A stretch of 64,000 bases of DNA, from positions 34,320,042-34,384,041 of the forward strand of contig OZ022239.1 of the NCBI GenBank assembly GCA_963978895.1. Direction: 5' to 3'. Every line of letters starts with the position of its first letter. The first letter of the stretch is position 1. The notes below the pieces were generated by a model. The model did no database searches, had not been told where the DNA came from, and saw only the letters and a program-made list of their open reading frames with translations. Position numbers and translations under genes: made by a program. The DNA is from Erpobdella octoculata. Lineage: Eukaryota; Annelida; Clitellata; Hirudinida; Erpobdellidae. Shown in pieces: positions 58,101 through 64,000 of this stretch.

Positions 58101-60652
58101 AAATTAAATCAGGTTAAATCTTAATATTATATATGATGATTTCCTATCTTTTTTTTTCTTTTCTTTATTTTATTTCAAATTTTTTATCCAGGCCTTCGTG
58201 AAGAGACTTCTTCAAGTCTCGTTGTCCATGCCTCCTCATTTTGTATGCAGTGTCTTGTCTCTGCTCTCTGAAGTTGTCAAAGAGAAGCCAAATTTGTTGA
58301 AACTGGAGAAGAGTTCTGAGGTAGTTGTTTAATAATTATTGATGGATGTATTGTAGGCTCAGGAATATCTGGTTTGTGTGTTCTGGTGGTCGAGTTATTG
58401 TCCTAACGGGCAGTTTGACCTGAGGCTGATTCTTCGGGCTTTCAGTCGCTGGATCACAAGCTGTCCTTGGGTGCTGCTGAGTTGTATTTTATAAAGTGGA
58501 CCCCTTATACGATGACCTTGAACTTTGCATATGTGACTTGCTAAAGTTCTTTATTTCATCTTAATGAATGAGTTAATAAATTATATTTACTAGGTTTTTA
58601 ATAAGCTTGCTGGTCCTGATTTATTACTTAATATTAAGTAATTTTTGCTATTCTAATCATGTTATTCTGTACGAATCGTCTGCAATTGTGGACGTTTTGC
58701 ATTAACAGGAAGATGATTCGGACGATGAAGAGCACTTTATAGATCAAGAAGACGGAGGAGAAGGTGATGTTTGTAAAAGTGATGATGAGGATGTTGATAT
58801 GAAAAGCGAGGAAGCCAGCCAGGGCAAAAAGGATGAAAACAAAGCAGCCGCCAAGTCATCGTGGATGCATAAAAACAACATAAACTGTTAGTAGATTATT
58901 TAAATATACATAATTTAAATTAATATATATTATACTCACAATAGCTGTTGATCAAATTAGTTATGTATGATTATTATTATTATTGCCAGTTAGTAGATGG
59001 CTGGTGCATAAATAATTATTTTACTTGCTAGGATAATTAATTGTTTAAGTTATTAAATCATTTCATATCATTTATCAGTATTTGCAACAATTTTATATCT
59101 CCTTTTCTCACTAAATGCTTGAAAATGTTGATATATTTCAATGTGTGGAACATTCTGCGATTATATCTCAATTATTTTTTGCAATATAATACAAATAGTT
59201 TGTGTGTTTTTATTCATAGATTAAAATCAATTTAGAAATTTTTTCAGTGTGATTTGTTTAAAAGAAAATTCAATCAATTAATTTGCCAACAGATCGCTTG
59301 GACCACTATGACTTAAACCACAGGAATCCACTGTACTGTCGAGCTGAGCTGGAATGCGTTTACGAATTGAAACCTTTCTTGGAACACGTCCACCCAACCA
59401 TTCCCATTTTTACTCAATCGCTAATCAAGGTCAGTCGCTTATAACAGTTCATTTTAAATTCAAGTGGACTCGTTTCAAATTAGTTTTGTGTGCTTTGCGG
59501 CTTGATGAAGATACTCTTAGATATTCTTTTTTATTTGATTTTGTTATATTTTAGTATATTTTTTTAATTTTATTATTATATATGCTTCTTATCAGGATTG
59601 ATTCAGTACAAAAAACAGTTTATGATGTTCATATCTTGAAAATTACCATATTTAGAATCAGACTTAAGTCATTTCTATATTATATTTTGTTTTTTTTATT
59701 GGGTGTTATCTTATTTCGACATTCACTTGCAGTGATATTTACTTTTAATTCTTTTTATAATAAAGGGGGAAAGCATAAATTACTCAGGTGATCCATTGGT
59801 AGATTTCACCTGGATGAGAGTTATTAATAAGTTCAATGGCAGAAATCCCAAGCAAGCGTTAGAAGAAATCGAAGGTAAGTTTCAATCTCATTCAATTTTT
59901 TCAGAATTAAGTTTATAAACTAACTAAATTTTATTTGCTTTTCAGGCAAAAAGACTGTGGACTCTAAAAAGTAAGCATCTCATATTATTTTAATTTTATT
60001 AAATTTATTTTAATGTTTTTTAGTCTTTTATAATTGGTTAATGAATGCGATTTACGTTATTATTTTTTCACGCATTTAAATTTAAAGGAAAAAGTCAAAG
60101 AGAGGAAAATTTGCAGAAGACGAATCCGTTGATGACGACCAGGAAGTTGACATCGCGGCTGACGTTGACAAGGACTTTGACTTTGGAAGTGATTTTGGAG
60201 ACGAGTTCGGGAAAGATGACGATCTCGAAGATCTTAAAAGTGACGAAGATGATGAAGAATCAGAAATTGATGAGATCAGTGAAGATGATGATGATAATGA
60301 TAGTGGTGAAGATAATGATGATGATGATGATGATAGTGGTGAAGATGATGACGATGATGATGATGAAACTGGACCAGGATCTGAGAAAGGTTTGGAATGA
60401 GATCTTCATTTTTTTAACTGTTACTCTAATGTTATCATAAATAAACAAAATAATTATATTTAGTATTTATTTAAATTATTTAATAATATTGTTAGATCAC
60501 GTGACTGTTATTAAAAATAATGTTATAATGGTTTTTTTACAGTTATTAAACAAGTGAAATGGGAAGAAGCAAGAGAAAGAGGAGCGATAAAAAGGAAGAG
60601 AGGAAGAGCATCTTCATCAAAAGGAAACAAAGCGAAAAGACGTCGAAAATGA
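46147..60652 (+). CDS. CEBPZ: CCAAT/enhancer-binding protein zeta (Noc1/Mak21 homolog)
   Basis: There are 24 coding exons: 46147-46203, 48218-48270, 48868-48954, 52626-52712, 53104-53212, 53500-53608, 53781-53966, 54337-54404, 54675-54800, 55185-55230, 55316-55359, 55542-55626, 55880-55964, 56260-56356, 56657-56741, 57063-57177, 57914-58055, 58192-58320, 58709-58886, 59293-59429, 59766-59874, 59946-59970, 60088-60389 and 60543-60652. The 2571 nt are in frame throughout and encode 856 residues. The family core is clear: YNWLKTASSKGTSGDKMAAF, LPQDKKLRSFNQHPLGELDK, SSGNKDSKHKRLLNWY, MLVNKLGDPSTKIAS, ESKMLSALLSGVHKAFPYAK, TSIQALRLIQEV, FVKRLLQVSL and NHRNPLYCRAEL. These belong to the CBF/Mak21 HEAT-like repeat domain. 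Acidic tracts and a Lys/Arg-rich C-terminus follow. In yeast, Noc1 binds Noc2 in early 60S pre-ribosome assembly in the nucleolus. It is shorter than human CEBPZ (about 1054), mostly at the N-terminus and after FNGRNPK. A poly(A) signal, AATAAA, lies just after the stop. Confidence 0.93.
46920..47890. repeat. Three degenerate tandem units in CEBPZ intron 1
   Basis: The block CACGGAACTC, then CAGATGCAGCATTTTTCGTCA, ATAC.GTCTTATTTCAAAC, ACATATTCTTTTAGA and AAAGTTATATGTAGTCAAAG occurs near 46980, 47375 and (partly) 47715, a spacing of about 400 then 320 bp. Short open frames in each unit look alike only because the units are copies. Confidence 0.75.
48434..48765 (+). repeat. tRNA-derived SINE in CEBPZ intron 2
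   Basis: TGGTCAAGTGGTTTAGAC is A-box-like and GGGTTGGATTCCAGGTTCGG is B-box-like. A conserved-looking body follows (CCTTGAGCAAGAAATTAACT, CACACTGCTCAGGC, GATAAATGAGTACCAG, GACTGGGTGTAAATAGGG). Words of this kind occur in widespread invertebrate SINEs with a shared central domain. It ends in a (CTA)n tail at 48747-48759. Confidence 0.65.
48868..48954 (+). other. CEBPZ: CEBPZ exon 3, first copy of duplicated exon
   Basis: 87 nt, entered and left in phase 2, acceptor TTTCCAG, donor GTATGT. It encodes IIPNDAEDSKVKKVAKK, then RTNKYLNKEQQ. Compare exon 4. Confidence 0.85.
49240..51447 (-). CDS. RTE LINE reverse transcriptase with zinc-finger insertion
   Basis: An uninterrupted 735-residue frame. 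The RT motifs are NKAAGPSGVVADML, YRGIKLLEHAMKVLERVIEK, QFGFMMGKGTTDAIF, FVDLEKAFDRVPR (catalytic Asp), VGVHQGSVLSPLLFIIVLEA and LLYADDLVLLAET (YADD). After the RT and LRVNASKTKIM comes a Cys/His cluster, CSVCRKGVGSNSICCVDC then KSWVHKRCSG..FRCKSC, a PHD/RING-like finger. It is followed by the usual FCYLGDTLGAGGGVEEAVRA, YGTETWSM and RRGRLRWFGHLERK tail. This architecture is known from RTE-group LINEs of several invertebrates. It is probably translated as the C-terminal part of a longer polyprotein whose endonuclease lies upstream with frame breaks. Confidence 0.9.
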   Translation of the reverse strand: MQAKAAVVMNGLGDVEKVWNDLKQCLLEEAVAVCGVTKGISRHKETWWWNEEVAALIKEKRRLFNLLKCQQHGKNLATKESYNQAKRMAKKAIFNAKNAVRKTFCEDLDREDRKGNVFRVAKQLMRKNRDVVGANCVKDHEGKAVAEDSRLLEVWRAHYDRISNEEFTWDANGLTHVSPVCGPSEKLTTLEVSNAIHKMKCNKAAGPSGVVADMLKAAGAVGIVWMTEVCNAVVKDGKTPVDWNKSWMVNVYKGKGDALACGSYRGIKLLEHAMKVLERVIEKRVRKIVKIDGMQFGFMMGKGTTDAIFIVRQLQEKYLAKNKDLWMAFVDLEKAFDRVPREIVWWALRCLGVDEWLVSVIRTMYDDAATVVRVNGKESDAFSVKVGVHQGSVLSPLLFIIVLEALSQELRVGLPMELLYADDLVLLAETEDSLLEKLRIWKLGMEAKGLRVNASKTKIMKCRAGMGQVKKSGKWPCSVCRKGVGSNSICCVDCKSWVHKRCSGILGSLKDLVGFRCKSCVAGGSVQEELLGEVEVEPGVKVECVTKFCYLGDTLGAGGGVEEAVRARVRSAWAKFKELSPILTTRGASFHVKGKVYRACVQSVFVYGTETWSMKVENLRSLERAERMMVRWMCGVSLNDRARSVDLYSLLNVPCVADVVRRGRLRWFGHLERKSADDWVSAIRDVDVVGVKSKGRSRKTWWECVKKDMDELGLKRQSALDRDLWRGLIWKNVQP
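51466..52405 (-). pseudogene. RTE LINE endonuclease region, frameshifted
   Basis: Three pieces. The first (52405-52091) has SVNVGTMRGRDGEVADMAAR and FCCLQETGWKG (endonuclease Asn and Glu motifs). The second (52075-51710) has LNLLSIYAPQVGRP and ENLLICGDFNGHVG. The third (51732-51466) has YESGGCRTVVDYILVRK and CIPQHKLLI; the last His-containing motif replaces SDH. In-frame stops or shifts separate them, so this copy is not functional although its RT frame is open. Confidence 0.8.
52626..52712 (+). other. CEBPZ: CEBPZ exon 4, second copy of duplicated exon
   Basis: 87 nt, the same length and phase as exon 3, acceptor TTTAG, donor GTAAGT. It encodes LIPNNAKDSKVEKFAKK, then KTNKYLSKEQQ. It differs from exon 3 at scattered sites only. 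Confidence 0.85.
53213..53490. repeat. Minisatellite in CEBPZ intron 5 built on the splice donor
   Basis: Units of about 25-60 bp containing GGTATAACTAACATCTGTTTTGG and CAACATACCTCTG. The first unit begins exactly at the exon-5 donor (GAG|GTATAACTAAC). Confidence 0.7.
54836..55015. repeat. Minisatellite in CEBPZ intron 9
   Basis: Six to seven diverged units of about 27 bp, TTGTGATTATTATGGTTATCA. Confidence 0.75.
56365..56640. repeat. Tandem repeat in CEBPZ intron 14
   Basis: About four units of 60-70 bp containing TTTTTATTTAATGATTTATTAATCATAT and AATTAAATCAACAATATG with small changes. It fills the intron that starts with GC. Confidence 0.7.
58365..58570 (+). repeat. Possible SINE fragment in CEBPZ intron 18
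   Basis: A locally GC-richer block. CTGGTGGTCGAGTTATTGTCC is A-box-like, and CAGTCGCTGGATCACAAGC at the right distance weakly resembles a B box. Low confidence. Confidence 0.25.
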
Positions 60653-62445
60653 ACGCGATAATAAATAAATGATTGTCAATTTTATTTCAATTAGTTTGTG
60701 GAATTCGTTGGAAGTCCAAATGTGTCATTCCGATGTTGGATGGCCGTTTTTTTTTTGCAGTTGCACGATCGTCATGTATTATGGTTTTGCGTTGAGGCAT
60801 TCCGTGTCAGAGATATTTGAAGCAGCGGAAAAGTTTTATGCGGATCATTTCGAAACGTCCATCTTTAAATTGTATCTTGTTCTAAATATTCATATTAAGC
60901 CGAAGCAATGCACGCAAGTCTGAATTACATATGCTAAGTTGAAATTTTCCAGACTTGAGTGCCTGATCTTCGAGAAACTTTTGGAAAATTTTCAAAACCA
61001 TGTCTATTGAGACATGAGCAAAAGTTTAATTTATAAAATGCATAAAAACCTAATATTAAAAAAACTAGATTTTGATCAAAGGTTATTAAAAACCTGTTCA
61101 TTGGCTACTAAGTGGCATAGTCGACTTCATAAAGTGCATAGTTCTTTTGTACCTACCATAGGTATCCAGGGTACCTACATTTTCTGGTGGTTTTTTTTTA
61201 TTAAAGTTGTTTAAATAAGTAAAAAGTAGACTGTCCACGTAGATAAAAAAAACGAGAGGAGGTTGGCAAATGAGACTGATCACATGGAGCTTAACTCAAC
61301 AAGAAGAGATAGATAGGTTTTTTGCCAGATTATCAAGAAGCCTATTTATATGCTATAATAAAGATGCCTACCTTCTAAAAAGGTGTATTGCTATGTTTAA
61401 AGATAAAGTGCTTCTTCAGTCCTCGACTATTGTAAAAAAAAAAGTAAGCTTCGACTAACTCTCTCTCTCGATGGTCATCCGCGGAGAATTTTTGATCTGC
61501 CACTTCAGAAGTTACTTTGGGGTCACTGTTAACTGTGTTAACCATTTATATATCAATGCTGTTAACCGTCGTATGCATTTGTTGTGGGTTCTAATTTTTT
61601 CATGCCATAATATGGAAAGTATAATAAATTCTAGAAGTTTTTTTTTAATAACTGATACATTTTTGGCATATAATATTGTAGGGTTTTGTAGTAAAATATA
61701 TAGAAACTTCTGGTGTTCTTATTAGTTTTAAAGAATGTCAACGCTCAACTGGTTCCTGGATTGAGAGTGCCGTGGGTCTACGCCGCAGTCTCTTGATTTT
61801 ATTGCAGATCAGGTAGAACTTTTGCTAAAGTTTTTGTGTAGATTATAGCTTTTCTGAATTTTAATGTTCAGTTAAGTCAAGCGCGTTAGATTGTTATTTA
61901 TTAACGTTGTTTCTAAGCCTTCTGTTGTGTAGAACAAAAGATTTCGCTATGGCGGGATGATGAGATTTTGCATTTTGGTTTGATATATTATAAAAGATGA
62001 GCTTGTGTCATATCTGTCTGGCTATACTAGTAACAATAACTAATTTTGTGTTGTGTGATGCGGTCTACAATGCATGTCTTTGCTCCACTGGCTTGTTTTC
62101 GTTACTTCCTATCAAAATCGACTCTACCCTACAGTGTGGAAACGTTAGGATACATTTCTTGAATGAGTTATTATACAATTTAATAACAAAAATGGTTTGT
62201 TAAGTGACTCCTGCTTTAAAATTAAATTTGGTGGATCTCAGATGGTAATAGTTTTTTCTAAGTTTCAAGTTTAAACATCATAAAGATCAGTCGGTATGAT
62301 TCTTTTGTATATCTACCTAGCCTAAATTTGGAATCTTATATAAATGTCTTTTTTGTGATTGGCAGGAGAGTTCTATGAAAGAAAAGAAATGATATTGATG
62401 TTTTAATTATACATATATTTTAATTGGATGATATTTTTACTGTAG
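60653..62445. other. Intergenic region between CEBPZ and 4E-BP
   Basis: It holds the CEBPZ poly(A) signals (AATAAA from 60659) and presumably the 4E-BP promoter and non-coding first exon. A TTTTTACTGTAG acceptor lies at 62434-62445, just before the 4E-BP start. Short frames such as 61270-61458 and 61997-62203 have no recognisable motif. Confidence 0.5.
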
Positions 62446-62459
62446 AAAGTTCAGAAGAA

Positions 62460-63594
62460 ATGAGCGACTCAATCCAATCGGTCAACTCAGGAAAAGTTCA
62501 GGAGCAAAATATCATTCCTATAACCACAAGGGCACCTCTTTCTGACCAGAACCAGTTGTACAGTGCCACCCCTGGAGGTACCTTGTTTTCAACTACACCA
62601 GGAGGTAAATTGTGAGTTGGAGTTTGTTTCAATTTACTTATTTCGTTGCTTTTGCATTTAATAGGAGTTAGAGTTTTCCATAAATTGGTATCATCACATG
62701 AAAGATCCAACTATGTGTGTAAATTATCAGCTCTGTGTTAATTTTATTTTCTTTATACTAGTTGAGAACATCAACGAAAAAATTTTTATTTAAAACATTT
62801 AGCTCTTCAACACTACGCTAGTCTCTGGCAATTTTATCTATATTTACTCCAAGTTTTGAGTTTTACTGCAAAGTATTACTGGTGTGCTTTTCTAAGGGAC
62901 TTGTCTCTTTAGTTGTTTTTTGTGCTCAGTAAAAGGATGATTCTATATTAACTTCTTGAGTTGCATAGCATGAGATTTGTTTCATTGAATCTCTCTTTTT
63001 CAAATTATTTGGGTTGTGTTTTATGTAATTTATGTAGTGCAAAGCATTTTTATTGACGTTAGTATATTTTCTTAACTTAATATTTTAAGCTATACAGTTT
63101 TTTAAGCAATAAAATTTATTTTAAGTAATATAATTTATCTTAAGTAATTAAATTTATTTTAGTATTACAATTTATTTTATTTAATACAATTTATTTCAAG
63201 TAATAAACATTATTTTATTAAAATTCCTATCGACAACAGGTACTCGGATCATCTACGGTCGTGACTTTTTGATGAACTGTCGAAATTCTCCCATCTCACA
63301 AACACCCCCTGTCAACTTGCCGAGCATCCCTGGGGTTACGGATCTCAATTGCCAGCATCAGGATCAGATGGGGAAGATCATTGAGGAACCTGAGAATCCG
63401 AAACTGACTAGTAATTTTTTATTTGCATCATTGGTACATAAAGTATACAATTTTATTATTTTTGTATATGTATAAATATTATTTGATAACTCAACTGGTT
63501 AAATATAAGGTTTGTCAGTGTTCTGCAGTGTTATTTTTGACTTAATATGATTGATTATCCAGGTGATGAAGCTCAGTTCCAAATGGACATCTGA
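62460..63594 (+). CDS. EIF4EBP: eIF4E-binding protein (4E-BP)
   Basis: The exons are 62460-62604, 63240-63410 and 63563-63594. Both introns are phase 1 and the product is 115 residues (human 4E-BP1 has 118). When hypophosphorylated it binds eIF4E and blocks cap-dependent translation. TOR phosphorylation releases it. [20 protein letters not shown] (residues about 36-55) keeps both priming Thr-Pro sites. YGRDFLM is the YxxxxL-phi eIF4E-binding motif. NSPISQTPP keeps the Ser-Pro and Thr-Pro sites, and PSIPGVTD matches the second eIF4E contact. The C-terminus FQMDI is the TOS (TOR-binding) motif, usually FEMDI. The N-terminal RAIP motif is not clear (RAPL at about 26-29). An in-frame ATG at 62424 lies before a TGTAG acceptor and is probably intronic, so 62460 is preferred. 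Confidence 0.95.
63050..63235. repeat. AT-rich short tandem repeat before 4E-BP exon 2
   Basis: Units of about 20-25 bp, TTTAAGTAATATAATTTATTT, repeated about six times with drift, ending 10 bp before the acceptor. Confidence 0.55.
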
Positions 63595-64000
63595 GAAACC
63601 GCATCCATCTAGCCGTCATACGCAGTGCATATCTTTCACAAGTTCTATATTTTTACACGCAGTGAACGTATGCCTTTTTGATATATGGTTTTATACAGTG
63701 GTATTCAACAACTTTATTCTTAACTCCCGGGGAAAGCGTGCACTGCACTTGTTTGTAGTGGTGGCATTAATGCGCTAGTAAGCAAATTAATTTTTATATT
63801 TTAAGCATGATAAATCAATGTTATCCTACTGTGTTTGTTGTTAGTTCGGGTGGAATGCCTGTTAGATCATTGAAATTGCAAGATTTATTGTGTTAGTTTA
63901 CTGAGTTGAAGTTGGATGTTCACATCTAACTTGTTGAGCATGTGTGGCCAGTAAATAACGATATGTGTTGAAAAGAATGGGCCTCAAACAAGTGATTCAA
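63595..64000 (+). other. 4E-BP 3' flank
   Basis: Probable 3' UTR. AATAAA-like hexamers are weak here and the true end may lie outside the window. No second gene seen. Confidence 0.4.

Noticed and set aside
59354..59554. 66-codon frame as a separate gene
   Set aside because: It reads CEBPZ exon 20 in the wrong frame and runs into the intron.
61270..61458. 62-codon frame
   Set aside because: No motif and AT-driven composition.
61997..62203. 68-codon frame with a signal-peptide-like start
   Set aside because: No homology recognised, no splice context, lies in the likely 4E-BP promoter/5' region; chance frame more likely.
62424..62459. Upstream in-frame ATG as the 4E-BP start
   Set aside because: A TTTTTACTGTAG acceptor lies between it and 62460, and family members start near MSxS.

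Overview
This is a window of AT-rich animal nuclear DNA. Spliceosomal introns with GT-AG ends interrupt recognisable metazoan genes: a CEBPZ/Noc1 ribosome-biogenesis factor, a 4E-BP translational repressor, a matrixin-type metalloprotease and an HNMT-like methyltransferase. Around them lies a dense mix of transposons: CR1, L2 and RTE LINEs, hAT and Harbinger-like DNA transposons, Helentron/Helitron pieces and tRNA-type SINEs. Kilobase-long microsatellites also occur. The sequence does not fix the phylum; an invertebrate is the best guess. No bacterial-type operon, CRISPR array or rRNA was seen.

Layout. 0-1.1 kb: two hAT transposon remnants. 3.6-4.4 kb: an intact three-exon gene for a small Thr-rich, probably GPI-anchored surface peptide. 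4.6-10.2 kb: a Helentron-like complex with a 1.1 kb (TATG)n tract, inverted arms and a broken Pif1-type helicase. 10.3-14.6 kb: an unclassified repeat, a perfect hairpin, an L2 LINE and a 1.06 kb (ATCT)n tract. 14.8-15.9 kb: a second copy of the metalloprotease promoter fused to a dead copy of the Thr-rich gene. 16.8-26.9 kb, minus strand: two paralogous clusters of PAN/apple-like cysteine modules, one module per symmetric phase-1 exon, separated by a nearly complete CR1 element. 27-32 kb: no gene; a roughly 500 bp repeat containing a snap-back palindrome occurs twice. 32.5-34.9 kb: the metalloprotease gene, whose zinc motif has lost its first histidine. 35.7-36.5 kb, minus strand: the single-exon methyltransferase. 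37.1-45.8 kb: a block of nested transposons bounded by hAT-like terminal repeats and a near-perfect 8 bp target duplication. 46.1-60.7 kb: the CEBPZ gene, reconstructed as 24 exons whose phases all agree (856 residues). 62.5-63.6 kb: the 4E-BP gene (3 exons, 115 residues).

How the genes relate. CEBPZ (60S ribosome assembly) and 4E-BP (control of cap-dependent translation) lie head to tail and both serve growth control, but nothing shows co-regulation. The most unusual signals are: a tandem duplication of an 87-nt symmetric CEBPZ exon with a whole RTE LINE between the copies; a probable GC-AG intron in the same gene; the metalloprotease with an altered catalytic motif; the promoter shared between the metalloprotease and an unrelated pseudogene; and the phase-1 exon arrays of cysteine modules. 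I found no wholly new system. These are gene-level and transposon-level novelties.
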